Part shown: in pieces, positions 7,329-16,678 of the stretch
Position numbering within the stretch: position 1 is the first letter of the stretch
Layout of the letters: the number at the start of each line of letters is the position of its first letter
Assembly (NCBI GenBank): GCA_031374115.1
Contig: JANMNO010000160.1
Location: 6,343 to 70,342, forward strand
DNA length: 64,000 nt
Direction of reading: 5' to 3'
DNA from: JAKFWF01 sp031374115
GTDB taxonomy: Bacteria; Pseudomonadota; Alphaproteobacteria; Rhizobiales; Hyphomicrobiaceae
Notes under the pieces: model-generated
The model's database searches: none
The model's input: the letters and a program-made list of their open reading frames with translations, nothing else
What the model was told of the DNA's origin: nothing
Translations under genes and position numbers: made by a program

Positions 7329-8995
7329 GCGGATCGCGCATCGACGGAGCGCCTCTCCTTACAATCGAGGATCTAAGGGTATCGTTCGCGACGCGACGCG
7401 GGGTGGTCGAAGCGGTGCGCGGCATCGACTTGACGGTCGCGAAGGGGGAAATACTGGGCATCGTCGGTGAGAGCGGATCGGGAAAGTCGGTCACGGCGTT
7501 CTCGGTGATGCAGCTACTCGACCGGGCTGCACGTATCACGCGCGGCACGATCCGCTTTCGCGGGCAGGACATCACCCGGCTCGGCACATCCGACCTGCGC
7601 CAATTGCGCGGCGCTGAAATGTCGATGATTTTCCAGAACCCGCGCGGCTGTCTCAATCCGATCCGCCCCGTCGGCGAGCAGATATCCGATGCCCTGCGCT
7701 CCCATCGCGGCATGACGCGCGCCGAAGCCCGCACGCGGGCCCTGGCTCTACTTGAGGCGGTGCTGATACGTGAGGCGGAAAGGCGCCTCGACGCCTATCC
7801 GCACGAACTATCCGGCGGCATGTGCCAGCGCGTCATGATGGCAATGGCGATGGCGTGCGAGCCCGATCTGCTCATCGCCGACGAGCCCACCACGGGCCTT
7901 GACGTCACCACACAAAAGACGGTGATGGACCAGCTGGCCGCGATAGTGCGCGAGCGTGGCATGGCGATGATCCTGATCACCCATGATCTAGGCCTTGCCT
8001 CGATGTACTGCGACCGGGTGGCGGTGATGGAGCAGGGGTTGATCGTCGAAACCGCGGCCTCCGGGGCACTATTTGGTGCTCCCAAGCACGCCTACACAAA
8101 GCGGCTGGTTGCGGCCTCGCCGACGCCGACCTCAACTGTCGAGAGCTTGTCGCCGGATTTTGCCTACCGCTCGCCACCGCTAAGAGCCATCACCGCAGTT
8201 GCACAGCCTCCTCTCCTCTCTGTCGAAAACCTGGTCAAGCGTTTCGACGGCGGCGTTGCGGCAGTTGACGGGGTGTCGTTCGCCATCGGTGCGGGCGAAA
8301 GCTTAGGGCTCGTCGGCGAGTCTGGTTCTGGTAAAAGCACGATCTCGCGCATCGTATGCCGGCTGATCGACGCGACGTCGGGCGCCATTCAATTCGAAGG
8401 CCGCGATATCGGCGCGATCCCAGCGCGCGGTTTTCATAAGGCACCGGAGCGCGCCAGCATCCAGATCGTGTTCCAGGATCCCGGCGATAGTCTCAATCCA
8501 CGGTTCTCAGCGTTCGACTCGATCGCCGATCCGCTGCGCCGATTGAAACGCATCAGCGACGGTCGTGACTTGCGCGAGCAAGCACTCGACTGCGCCTCGC
8601 GATGTGGTCTGCCCTCTGACTTGATGGACCGATTTCCGCATCAGCTGTCCGGCGGGCAACGCGCACGGGTCGGCATCGCGCGCGCCATCGCGGCCCAGCC
8701 GAAGTTGCTGATCCTAGACGAGCCGACGGCGGCGCTCGACGTGTCGGTGCAAGCGTTGATCCTGCAGCTCCTCGACAAGCTCCGGCGCGAAGAAGGTATG
8801 GCCTACCTGTTCGTCAGTCACGATCTCAATGTCATCCGCATGATGTGCGAGCGCACCCTCGTGTTGAAGGAAGGCCGGGTGGTCGAACAGGGGTCGAGCG
8901 ACGAACTGTTCGCTCGCCCCACAACTGATTATACGCGCGACCTGCTCGCAGCTATCCCGCACTTCGATCCGAGCAATTCAAAAGTGTCCGTGTAA
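7325..8995 (+). CDS. Dual ABC ATPase (DppD-DppF fusion) of the importer
   Basis: A 556-residue protein carrying both ATPases of a dipeptide-type importer in one chain. I start it at GTG 7325, which overlaps the preceding stop codon (GTGA). Each half has Walker A GESGSGKS, an ABC signature (LSGGMCQRV in the first, LSGGQRARVG in the second) and Walker B (LLIADEP, LLILDEP), followed by the switch histidine (LITHDLG, FVSHDLN). The first half's LSGGM signature is a common variant. It energises transport by the two permeases upstream and closes the four-gene operon. Stop codons of this gene and the convergent MFS gene are 11 bp apart. Confidence 0.93.
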   Translation: MSGSRIDGAPLLTIEDLRVSFATRRGVVEAVRGIDLTVAKGEILGIVGESGSGKSVTAFSVMQLLDRAARITRGTIRFRGQDITRLGTSDLRQLRGAEMSMIFQNPRGCLNPIRPVGEQISDALRSHRGMTRAEARTRALALLEAVLIREAERRLDAYPHELSGGMCQRVMMAMAMACEPDLLIADEPTTGLDVTTQKTVMDQLAAIVRERGMAMILITHDLGLASMYCDRVAVMEQGLIVETAASGALFGAPKHAYTKRLVAASPTPTSTVESLSPDFAYRSPPLRAITAVAQPPLLSVENLVKRFDGGVAAVDGVSFAIGAGESLGLVGESGSGKSTISRIVCRLIDATSGAIQFEGRDIGAIPARGFHKAPERASIQIVFQDPGDSLNPRFSAFDSIADPLRRLKRISDGRDLREQALDCASRCGLPSDLMDRFPHQLSGGQRARVGIARAIAAQPKLLILDEPTAALDVSVQALILQLLDKLRREEGMAYLFVSHDLNVIRMMCERTLVLKEGRVVEQGSSDELFARPTTDYTRDLLAAIPHFDPSNSKVSV

Positions 8996-9006
8996 CGATT
9001 ACACAC

Positions 9007-10278
9007 TCATGCCATCGCTGGCTGCCGTATGAACTGCTGATTGCCGCCGCCCTTCCAGAGCCACAGCGCGATCGCCAGATTGAGGATATTCCAGGCGATC
9101 CCGTGCAGGAAGCCCAGCTGATATGAGCCGGTAAGATCGTATATTACGCCGGTCAGCCAACCGCCCAGCGCCATCCCGACGATGGTCGACATGATCACCA
9201 GCCCGACCCGCGTGCCGGCTTCGGATGCGGCAAATTTCTCGCGCACAATGATCGCGTAGCTCGGTACGATGCCACCTTGGCTCAATCCAAATAGAGCGGA
9301 CACGATATAGAGCGACATCAGGCCGTCAAACGGCAGATAGAGCAGCAACGTCAAGCACTGTAGTCCGGACCCGAGCAGAAGCGTTTTCACGCCACCGATG
9401 CGATCAGCGATCCAGCCCGAGGCAATCCGGCTCACAACCCCTAGTCCCAGCATGATCGACAGCATTTCCGCGCCACGCGCCGTACCGAACCCCAGGTCCG
9501 CGCAATAGGCGACGATATGTACTTGCGGCATCGACATCGCGACGCAACAGGCGAGCCCAGCGACTATGAGCAAGGTTTGCAAGCGAGCGGGCGAGGTCGA
9601 AGCTTGTATTTGGCCATCGTTGCCAGCCAGCCCGATTGCCGGTCCCGTTTCGATCGGCGAGCGCCGCCGCAGCAACAGCAGAAGCGGCAGCATCGTCGCC
9701 AGGCAGAACAGGCCGACGTAAATGTTTGTCTGCCGCCATCCGTAGTTGGCGATGCCGTACTGCAGGACCGGCGGCCAAAAGGCGCCAGCGAGATAATTTC
9801 CGCTTGCGCATATCGCGACCGCGATGCCGCGGCGCCGCCGGAACCAATGCGAGATATCGGCGATCAGCGGCCCAAATGTCGCCGATGTGCCGACGAGCCC
9901 GATGACGAGCCCTTGGACCAGGATAAATTCCCACAGCGTCCGCGTCATCGACGTCAAGACGAACCCGCTGCCGATTGCCAGCGTGCCCAGCAGCAATGGC
10001 GGTACAATACCGACGCGGTCCGCCAGTCGCCCCATCAGGATGCCGCCCAGCGCGATACCCATCATCGTCATTGTGTAGGGCAGCGATGCGGTGCCACGCA
10101 GCACGCCGAAATCAGCCTGGATCGTCGGTAATGACACAACCACCGACCAAAGCCCGATGCCACCTATCGTCGACAGCAGGGTTGAGACAAACAAACGTCG
10201 CCATGAATAACCGCTATCGATCGGGTCATCACCGGCTTGGCCGCCCGGCATGCTCGCGACCTCGCTTGATCTCAACAT
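9007..10278 (-). CDS. MFS transporter, OFA/monocarboxylate-like
   Basis: A 423-residue major facilitator with about 12 membrane helices and a loop after helix 6 (residues near 200-220). I start at the ATG at 10278, preceded by GGGAAA. Recognisable MFS features are GGILMGRLADRVG in the loop between helices 2 and 3 and RIASGWIADRIGG in the second half. The layout suggests a carboxylate or small organic anion carrier, but the substrate is unknown. It is convergent to the ABC importer and divergent from the CAP-domain gene. Confidence 0.88.
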   Translation of the reverse strand: MLRSSEVASMPGGQAGDDPIDSGYSWRRLFVSTLLSTIGGIGLWSVVVSLPTIQADFGVLRGTASLPYTMTMMGIALGGILMGRLADRVGIVPPLLLGTLAIGSGFVLTSMTRTLWEFILVQGLVIGLVGTSATFGPLIADISHWFRRRRGIAVAICASGNYLAGAFWPPVLQYGIANYGWRQTNIYVGLFCLATMLPLLLLLRRRSPIETGPAIGLAGNDGQIQASTSPARLQTLLIVAGLACCVAMSMPQVHIVAYCADLGFGTARGAEMLSIMLGLGVVSRIASGWIADRIGGVKTLLLGSGLQCLTLLLYLPFDGLMSLYIVSALFGLSQGGIVPSYAIIVREKFAASEAGTRVGLVIMSTIVGMALGGWLTGVIYDLTGSYQLGFLHGIAWNILNLAIALWLWKGGGNQQFIRQPAMA

Positions 10279-10484
10279 ATCAAAACTTTCCCGCACAAGG
10301 CTCTTGCTCCGGTGGCAGGGTTACACCAAATCTCCGGACTGACCCACAAGCCGGGCACGCGGCTGCCATGCACCGCACCTGTTTGATGATATGAAAACGC
10401 CGCGTTATGTTCATAATGTTGCGATCATTGCTGCTCATAGACTAGAGACGTCCGCTTTTACCCCAAGGCATCGCTGCGCTCTCC

Positions 10485-11210
10485 ATGGCAGTCCTCACTC
10501 CAGACATTCCCCAAGCCGAGCTGGCGATCATCGAGATGACGAACGCGTTCCGCAACGAGCAGAAGCTTGGAGCGGTCAAACCGAACTCTCAACTGACAGC
10601 GGCGGCACGCGCCTACGCACAGTTTCTCGCGGCCTCGGACATGTTTTCGCACACCGCTGACGGTCGCCAGCATTCGGACCGGGCGAAAAGTGCTGGGTAT
10701 TCCTACTGTCAAGTGTCCGAGAACCTGTCGCTCAACATGGATAGCCGGGGCTTTGAGACACAGCAGCTCGCCCGCGACGCGGTCGAGGGTTGGAAGAAGT
10801 CGCCCGGCCACCGCAGGAACCTCGTTGCTCCTCACGTCGTCGAAATTGGCGTCGGCGTGGCCAAGGCGCGTGGTGAAGAAAAGTATTTGTTGGTGCAGCT
10901 GTTCGGCCGCCCGCAATCGCTCAAATACGAGTTCAAGATTCAAAACGGACTAACCGACACAGTCACCTATTCGTTTGGCGGCACGAAACATGAGATAAAG
11001 CCGCGCAACGTCATAACGCACGTTGCCTGCCAACCAGATCCGATCGCCTTCGAGCGTGTCGGCCTGCCCTTGATCGGACGCACCTTGTCGGGCACCTATC
11101 AGGCAGGCGATGGGGATCTATTTACGCTGCGAAGTTCGCCCGCCGGTGGCGTCATCATCGACGTTTCATCGAAGCCGCTACCTGCCGCCAAGGCAGCGAT
11201 CAGCCGGTGA
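10485..11210 (+). CDS. CAP-domain (SCP/PR1-like) protein
   Basis: A 241-residue protein. Residues 1-145 are a CAP domain: IEMTNAFRNEQKLGAV, FSHTADGRQHSDRAKSAGY (CAP cavity histidine), VSENLSL, and GWKKSPGHRRNLVAPHVVEIGVGVA. The last 100 residues look beta-rich with no family I recognise. Bacterial CAP proteins are normally exported, but this frame begins directly at the domain with no signal peptide. The same frame upstream reads MFIMLRSLLLID from an ATG at 10407, then an amber codon at 10443, then LPQGIAALSM into this start. This could be a damaged or misread signal sequence. The 3' end overlaps recO by 11 bp, convergent. Confidence 0.85.
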   Translation: MAVLTPDIPQAELAIIEMTNAFRNEQKLGAVKPNSQLTAAARAYAQFLAASDMFSHTADGRQHSDRAKSAGYSYCQVSENLSLNMDSRGFETQQLARDAVEGWKKSPGHRRNLVAPHVVEIGVGVAKARGEEKYLLVQLFGRPQSLKYEFKIQNGLTDTVTYSFGGTKHEIKPRNVITHVACQPDPIAFERVGLPLIGRTLSGTYQAGDGDLFTLRSSPAGGVIIDVSSKPLPAAKAAISR

Positions 11211-11946
11211 CGTTGGCACTCGCAGCGTGACGGCGCATCAAGCCGGGCAACCGTAGCCTGACATCGGGCAGGGGCAACTCCCGCGGATGCAACACCCGTC
11301 GCTCGATGAAGTACCCAGTCAATTCTAGTCCCGTCAGAACGGCATCGGTGGTCACTTCCGAAGGCCGCTCGGCGGTGAGGAAAGACGGCAGAGCCAATAG
11401 CTTATCCTTGTACGGCTCACCGGCTGATCTGGACACCGCGCGACCTGACTTGGGCGATACATATCCAAGATCGAACTTGGCGCCGGTCGCGGCACAGGTT
11501 GCCAGATCGAGGCCGAAGCCAAGCTCGGTCAACAGTGCAAGCTCCCAGCGCACATAGAGCGCCGGCCACACAGTCGCATCATCGAGAAAGCCCAGAACGA
11601 AGAGCGTGATCTCGTACAGATTCGGGTGAGGGTCGCGCTCGGGCAGCATTCGGCTGAGCGCTGCAACAGAGCTCAAACCGGCGAGCGCCAAAGGCTCCTG
11701 CATTGCGGCCGAGGCATAGCCGCGACGAAGTTCTATTGTCGCGTGCCCCAGTTGATCGGCAAGACGCGCCTTCCAAGTTGCATCAACATGATTGCCGATT
11801 TGCAGCGTCGGCCGCAGCCGTCTCGCGCGGCCTCCGTGCACGAGCGAACTGTGACGGCCATGCTCGCGCGTCAGTAGTTCGACGACGGCCGCTGTTTCGC
11901 CGTGCGGCCTTACCGAGAGAATTATACCTTCGTCCGTCCACTCCAT
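11200..11946 (-). CDS. recO: DNA repair protein RecO
   Basis: A 248-residue recombination mediator, the usual length. The N-terminal OB-fold begins MEWTDEGIILSVRPHGE and contains HGRHSSLVHGG. The C-terminal part has the alphaproteobacterial RecO signature FDLGYVSPKSGRAVSRSAG. RecO works with RecR to load RecA onto SSB-coated single-stranded DNA in the RecFOR pathway. It lies downstream of era and a small secreted protein in the lepB-rnc-era-recO order typical of alphaproteobacteria. Confidence 0.95.
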   Translation of the reverse strand: MEWTDEGIILSVRPHGETAAVVELLTREHGRHSSLVHGGRARRLRPTLQIGNHVDATWKARLADQLGHATIELRRGYASAAMQEPLALAGLSSVAALSRMLPERDPHPNLYEITLFVLGFLDDATVWPALYVRWELALLTELGFGLDLATCAATGAKFDLGYVSPKSGRAVSRSAGEPYKDKLLALPSFLTAERPSEVTTDAVLTGLELTGYFIERRVLHPRELPLPDVRLRLPGLMRRHAASANVTG

Positions 11947-11972
11947 GCCGGGTCTTATACAGCGTCATTGGC

Positions 11973-12368
11973 TTAGATGTTGAGTGGTTTAAATGCGGGC
12001 GAAGGCGATTGCAGCGGAATGACGCGCGGGCCGGGCGATGGCGATTGGCCGGGCGCCGGTAGCGAGGGTGGAACTTGCTCCAGCGCACACGGACTGGCAC
12101 TCGCCACGCAAACCACCTTGTGTTCGGTAAATGGCTGGCAGGAAAGCGACCTCGTTATAGCAAGACGCCAAGCAGCGAAGCGGGAGCCGGACAATCCCGC
12201 CGCCTTGATCCACGCGTCCAGAGCTAGTTTCTGAGCCTCGGCGACGGTCTTTGCAACATGCGGCCCGCTACTGACCTTTTCCTTGCACACTCGGACGGCC
12301 GCTTGCGGCGAACCCGGCGCCGTCCCCGCCAACAACACTGCACCTAAAACAACCGCCTTCAGTCGCAA
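11973..12368 (-). CDS. Small secreted hypothetical protein
   Basis: A 131-residue protein of unknown function. The N-terminus is a clear signal peptide (MRLKAVVLGAVLLAGTAPG to SPQAA). The mature part contains AEAQKLALDAWIKAA and AWRLAITRSLSCQPF, a pattern I recognise from small periplasmic hypothetical proteins of Hyphomicrobiales, with four cysteines, then a Pro/Ser-rich tail (PSLPAPGQSPSPGPR). It is inserted between era and recO, with 9 bp to the era stop, so it is probably transcribed with them. Confidence 0.7.
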   Translation of the reverse strand: MRLKAVVLGAVLLAGTAPGSPQAAVRVCKEKVSSGPHVAKTVAEAQKLALDAWIKAAGLSGSRFAAWRLAITRSLSCQPFTEHKVVCVASASPCALEQVPPSLPAPGQSPSPGPRVIPLQSPSPAFKPLNI

Positions 12369-12377
12369 GGATGCCTC

Positions 12378-13310
12378 CTATTCGCTTGGAAATTCCAGCC
12401 CAAGTTCGCGATATCGCTCGGGATCGTTGCCCCAGTTGTCGCGCACTTTCACGAACACGAACATATCGACCTTGTGTTCCAACAGTGCCATGAGCTGCTT
12501 GCGCGCTTCCATCGAAATCGCCTTGATCGTGGCGCCGCCCTTGCCGAGCACGATTTTGCGTTGGCTCTCGCGCTCGACGAAGATCGTTTGCTCGATGCGA
12601 ACGCCGCCGGTACGCAACTTCTTCCACGACTGCGTCTCGACCGTAATCGCATAGGGCAGTTCGTCGTGCAGGCGATGGAAGATCTGCTCGCGGGTGATTT
12701 CGGCAGCAAGCATGCGCATCGGCAAATCGGTGATGTCATCGTCCGGGTAGTGCCAGGGGCCAGCCGGCACCGACGCTGCCAAGTAATTCGTGAAGTCGGC
12801 GACGCCGTCGCCATTCAGCGCCGCGATCATGAAGGTCTTGTCGAATGACTGGCGCTTCGTAATTTCGGCAGTCAAACCGAGAAGCTTTTCCCGGCCCTCC
12901 AGTCGATCGATCTTGTTGAACACCAGCAGCTTCTTCGACATCGATTTGCCAAGCTGCGTTAAGATCCGGTCCACATCTTCGTCGATGCCACGAGCAGCGT
13001 CCACGATAAGCGCCACCACATCCCCGTCGCCGGCACCGGTCCAGGCCGCCTTGACCATCGCTCGATCCAGCCGGCGCTTGGGTTCAAATATGCCCGGCGT
13101 ATCGATGAAGACGAGTTGGCTTTTACCGGCGATCGCGATGCCGCGGATCGGCATGCGCGTCGTCTGCACCTTGTGGCTGACGATCGAGACCTTGGCGCCG
13201 ACGATTTTATTGACGAGCGTGGATTTGCCGGCGTTCGGTGCGCCGATGACTGCGATGAAGCCGCATCGCGTTTCCGGATCGGGTTGGGTCGCTGCTGGCT
13301 CATTACTCAT
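12378..13310 (-). CDS. era: GTPase Era
   Basis: A 310-residue ribosome-assembly GTPase. I start at the ATG at 13310, which overlaps the rnc stop (ATGAGTAA), giving MSNEPAATQ. GTPase motifs are G1 GAPNAGKST, G3 DTPGI, G4 NKID and G5 MIAALNGDG. The C-terminal KH domain carries IVLGKGGATIKAISMEARK. Era binds the 3' end of 16S rRNA and couples 30S maturation to growth (established for the family). Coupling to rnc by overlapping codons is the standard arrangement. Confidence 0.97.
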   Translation of the reverse strand: MSNEPAATQPDPETRCGFIAVIGAPNAGKSTLVNKIVGAKVSIVSHKVQTTRMPIRGIAIAGKSQLVFIDTPGIFEPKRRLDRAMVKAAWTGAGDGDVVALIVDAARGIDEDVDRILTQLGKSMSKKLLVFNKIDRLEGREKLLGLTAEITKRQSFDKTFMIAALNGDGVADFTNYLAASVPAGPWHYPDDDITDLPMRMLAAEITREQIFHRLHDELPYAITVETQSWKKLRTGGVRIEQTIFVERESQRKIVLGKGGATIKAISMEARKQLMALLEHKVDMFVFVKVRDNWGNDPERYRELGLEFPSE

Positions 13311-14016
13311 GCGGTGGCTCCGCCCATACGTTCTGCCGCAATAGAAACGCCGTTGCAGCCGCCTGCTCAGCGATCCGTTTGGAACGGCCATCGCCTTGTG
13401 CCGGCTTGAAGCCCGCGATCTTTACTTCAGCCACGAACCTTGGCGCATGATCGGGGCCCTTGCGAGCATATTCGATGTACTCGGGTAACGGCAGACCTTG
13501 GCCCTGCGCCCATTCCTGCAAAGCCGACTTGGGATCGGCCGAAACATCGGGGAGCGCCTTGAGGAGTGGCCCCCAGAGCTTCCTAACCATGGCGCGTGCC
13601 ACGTCAAAACCCGCTTCGATGAAAACGGCGCCGAGTACGGCTTCCATCGCGTCTGCCAATATCGTCTCCTTGGTGCGCCCGCCATGCACCGACTCACTGT
13701 CGCTGAGGACCAGTTGCGGCCCCAAACCCACTTGGTTCGCAACCAGGGCGCATGTGCCGCCACGCACCAAGCGATTGAACCGGCGAGCTAGATCCCCCTC
13801 CGACGCGTCTGGAAATGTCTCGCTGACGAGTTCGGCAACGGCCAGCCCGAGCACGCGATCGCCAAGAAATTCAAGCCGCTCGTTGTCTGAGCGAGGCTGC
13901 GATGCAGAACGCGCACTCGAATGTGTCAAGGCGAGTGTTAGAAGGCTGCGGTTTTGGAAGCCATAGCCGATAGACTTTTCCAGGTCAGTCGGTTTACCCG
14001 GTCGCACGAGCGCCAT
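13303..14016 (-). CDS. rnc: Ribonuclease III
   Basis: A 237-residue double-strand-specific endoribonuclease. I start at ATG 14016 (MALVRPGKPT), 4 nt after the lepB stop. A longer upstream extension would run into lepB and is not conserved-looking. The catalytic signature is NERLEFLGDRVLGLAVAEL and the second acidic cluster is ETILADAMEAVLGAVF. The C-terminal dsRNA-binding domain begins DPKSALQEWAQGQGLPLPEY and ends GRSKRIAEQAAATAFL. It processes rRNA and mRNA, and its neighbours lepB and era are the canonical operon partners. Confidence 0.97.
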   Translation of the reverse strand: MALVRPGKPTDLEKSIGYGFQNRSLLTLALTHSSARSASQPRSDNERLEFLGDRVLGLAVAELVSETFPDASEGDLARRFNRLVRGGTCALVANQVGLGPQLVLSDSESVHGGRTKETILADAMEAVLGAVFIEAGFDVARAMVRKLWGPLLKALPDVSADPKSALQEWAQGQGLPLPEYIEYARKGPDHAPRFVAEVKIAGFKPAQGDGRSKRIAEQAAATAFLLRQNVWAEPPHE

Positions 14017-14020
14017 CACA

Positions 14021-14824
14021 TTAGCGAACAAGATTGAAGAATCTCGACCAGCGAACATCGGATGGCCAGGTCCACGGTGCCAGAATTCGGAATGCCTGAG
14101 GCTCGTCGAATGCGCCGGAGAAGAAGATGATCTCCGCCCGCCCGACGAGGTTTTCAAATGGCACGAAGCCGACCCCGCGCGGAAGTCCAAAGCGGCTATC
14201 CGAGGAGTTGTCGCGATTGTCGCCCATCATGAAGTAGTGCCCAGCTGGCACCTTGAACGTCGCGCTGTCGTCAGCCGGACCGTTTTCTTCCGCATCGAGT
14301 ACGCGATACTTGACGCCTTCCGGCAACGTCTCCTCATAGACCGGAATGCCGTTCTGCCGGCGGCCATCCTCGTAGGTATTGAACGAGCCGATACGGCGCT
14401 TGGGCACGGCTTTGCCGTTGATGTACAGAACGCCCTTCAGCATCTGTATCTCATCGCCAGGCATGCCCACCAATCGCTTGATGTAATCGGTCGAATTGTC
14501 CTTTGGCCACTTGAAGACGACGACATCGCCACGCTTCGGCTGACTGGCAAAAATGCGCCCATCGAACATCTTATTGGCGAGAATGGTACCACCGAAGGGG
14601 AACGAGTGGCGGCTGTAGCCATAAGAGAGCTTCGACACGAAAAGGTAATCGCCGACGAGCAGCGTCTCCTTCATCGATCCGGATGGAATATTGAACGGTT
14701 GATAGAAGAAGACTCTGACTAGAATTGCAAGCGCGAGCGCCTGGATGACGATCTTAGCGGTTTCCCGCCAGCCGCTGTCGTGCTGATCATGTGACTGCAT
14801 ATCGGTCTCGGACTTGAGGCTCAT
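14021..14824 (-). CDS. lepB: Signal peptidase I
   Basis: About 267 residues from the ATG at 14824; a later ATG at 14800 is also possible. One N-terminal membrane anchor (IVIQALALAILVRVFFYQPF) precedes the catalytic Ser50 in NIPSGSM. The general-base lysine lies in DYIKRLVGMPGD. Box E MMGDNRDNSSDSRFG is intact. It cleaves signal peptides of Sec- and Tat-exported proteins, including several in this window. It is the first gene of the lepB-rnc-era run. Confidence 0.96.
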   Translation of the reverse strand: MSLKSETDMQSHDQHDSGWRETAKIVIQALALAILVRVFFYQPFNIPSGSMKETLLVGDYLFVSKLSYGYSRHSFPFGGTILANKMFDGRIFASQPKRGDVVVFKWPKDNSTDYIKRLVGMPGDEIQMLKGVLYINGKAVPKRRIGSFNTYEDGRRQNGIPVYEETLPEGVKYRVLDAEENGPADDSATFKVPAGHYFMMGDNRDNSSDSRFGLPRGVGFVPFENLVGRAEIIFFSGAFDEPQAFRILAPWTWPSDVRWSRFFNLVR

Positions 14825-14964
14825 CTGCAAAAGCTCCCGCGCGCCCCGCCGAAGTGCGCCGCATTGGTCCCCGCGTATAGACCTTAAACGGCCGATGCGC
14901 AAAGGCGGATTGATCGTTATCTGGCAAGGTGGCCCTGATCGCCGGCTTGTACCAGATCGTTACG

Positions 14965-15654
14965 TCAATCGATGTACGTGACCTGATCCGATTTGAGCAA
15001 GGCGGCGATGTTATCCAGACAGGTCAGTCCGGCGCCGATTTTCGCCTGAACCGCAGCTTCAGCCGCGCGGATCGCGTCGAGCCGGCTCAAAACCTGATCG
15101 AGGATGGCGAGGGGAATAACGACCACCCCATCCCGATCGCCGACGACCACATCGCCCGGCGCGATTGCGATGCCGCCAGCCACGACCGGGAAACCAACTC
15201 GGCCAGGGCCACTGCGCACGCAAGAATTCGGCGTTATGCCTCGGGCAAATGTGGGCAATCCAATGCCGAGCATACCTTCAAGATCGCGCGCCATACCGTC
15301 GATCACGATGGCGGCAAAACCGGCGTTGCGGGCGAGCCAGCAGACGTTGTCGCCGACGACGGCGGTGGCTGCAAACGCATCGGCTGCGGCAATCAGGCAA
15401 TCGCCCGGTCGGCCAACTGCGATCGCGGCGAGTATCGCGAGATTGTCCGATGGACCGGTTTCGGCGGTAATCGCCAGGCCGACGAAATGCGCGCGATTTG
15501 GATCGATCGGCTTGATGGCCGCATCCATCGCCCCGCGTCCGTCCATCGCGTCGATGATATGCCCGGTCTGCGCATCTGTTAACTGCATCAGCTTTTCCGC
15601 TGCAGGACGCGGCCAATTCTTTTTGATGGCGAGGAGCGGCGGATTGTCCAACAT
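14965..15654 (-). CDS. RraA-like / HMG-aldolase family protein
   Basis: A 229-residue protein started at the ATG at 15654, with GGAG about 9 nt upstream. The fold signature of the RraA/4-hydroxy-4-methyl-2-oxoglutarate aldolase family is visible: ADAFAATAVVGDNVCWLARN, GFAAIVIDGMARDLEGM, RGITPNSCVRSGPGRVGFPV and PGDVVVGDRDGVVVIPL. The conserved RD and DGVVV elements favour a metal-dependent aldolase/decarboxylase over the RNase E inhibitor RraA, but both share these motifs. The divergent TauE-like gene and nearby DapA-like lyase suggest a small catabolic patch. The substrate is unknown. Confidence 0.82.
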   Translation of the reverse strand: MLDNPPLLAIKKNWPRPAAEKLMQLTDAQTGHIIDAMDGRGAMDAAIKPIDPNRAHFVGLAITAETGPSDNLAILAAIAVGRPGDCLIAAADAFAATAVVGDNVCWLARNAGFAAIVIDGMARDLEGMLGIGLPTFARGITPNSCVRSGPGRVGFPVVAGGIAIAPGDVVVGDRDGVVVIPLAILDQVLSRLDAIRAAEAAVQAKIGAGLTCLDNIAALLKSDQVTYID

Positions 15655-15741
15655 CGATCGATCTCCGGAAGCTGCAATCAGTACAATGTTACACCAAAAC
15701 ACTAGCATGACGTGGCGCCCGCAGCTTAAGTGAGAGCTGTC

Positions 15742-16665
15742 ATGCAAATCTACCTCCCCATTGCCGAAATGCCGATTAATGTCGTGATGCTCCTCGGCAT
15801 GGGGCTGGCGGTGGGCGTGCTGTCGGGTTTGTTTGGCATCGGTGGCGGCTTCATCGTCACGCCATTGCTGATATTCCTTGGCGTACCCGCGCCGATTGCA
15901 GTCGGCACCGGAGCAGCTCAAGTTGCTGCTTCATCGGTGTCTGGTACCGTCACCAACTGGGCACGGCAATCGATCGACTTCAAGATGGTCGCGATCCTGC
16001 TGGCAGGTGGCCTCGTCGGGTCGACGCTCGGCGTCTTCATGCAGCGCTGGCTGAAGGCGATCGGTCAGCTCGAACTGTTTATCTCAGCTGTTTATGTGAT
16101 CTTGCTCGGCACGATCGGTGCCTTGATGCTGATCGAGAGTATCGAGGCCATTCGGAAAAAGAAGATTGCGAAAGCGTCGGGAAGCGCTGCCCGGACCAGT
16201 CATCATAACTGGATCCAAGGGCTGCCATTCAAGACCCGTTTCCCAGCATCCAAGCTTTACATCAGCACCGTGCCGTCACTGGCAATCGGCGCCGCGGTCG
16301 GCTGGCTTACGGCGATCATGGGCGTCGGCGGCGGTTTTCTATTGGTGCCGGCACTGATTTATCTGCTGCGCATGCCGACCCGGATCGTGATCGGCACCAG
16401 CGTTTGCCAGATCATGTTCGTGACGGCCTACACCACCGTCATGCAGTCCTGGCAAAACCACTCGGTCGATCTTTTGCTGGGCCTGCCACTGATGATCGGC
16501 GGTGTTATCGGTGCCCAGTACGGCGTGCGCCTGGGGCAAAAGATGCAGGCCGAACAGCTACGGGTATTCTTGGCGCTGCTGGTGCTTGGTGTCGCCCTGC
16601 GCATGATGGTCGATCTTGCGCTGCCGCCGAAGGAGATCTACTCCATCGACGCTAGGCGCAGGTAA
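15742..16665 (+). CDS. TauE/SafE-family membrane exporter
   Basis: A 307-residue membrane protein with about eight helices. I start at the ATG at 15742, with GTGAGAG upstream; a GTG 12 nt earlier is possible. The two homologous halves carry the family glycine motifs GLFGIGGGFIVTPLLIFLG and AIMGVGGGFLLVPALIYLL, and GTGAAQVAASSVSGT / GTSVCQIMFVTAYTT. Members export sulfite, sulfoacetate or other organosulfur and organic anions, or take them up. It is divergent from the RraA-like gene and convergent with the DapA-like lyase. The specific cargo is not readable. Confidence 0.9.
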   Translation: MQIYLPIAEMPINVVMLLGMGLAVGVLSGLFGIGGGFIVTPLLIFLGVPAPIAVGTGAAQVAASSVSGTVTNWARQSIDFKMVAILLAGGLVGSTLGVFMQRWLKAIGQLELFISAVYVILLGTIGALMLIESIEAIRKKKIAKASGSAARTSHHNWIQGLPFKTRFPASKLYISTVPSLAIGAAVGWLTAIMGVGGGFLLVPALIYLLRMPTRIVIGTSVCQIMFVTAYTTVMQSWQNHSVDLLLGLPLMIGGVIGAQYGVRLGQKMQAEQLRVFLALLVLGVALRMMVDLALPPKEIYSIDARRR

Positions 16666-16678
16666 CCCGGCGTGAGCA

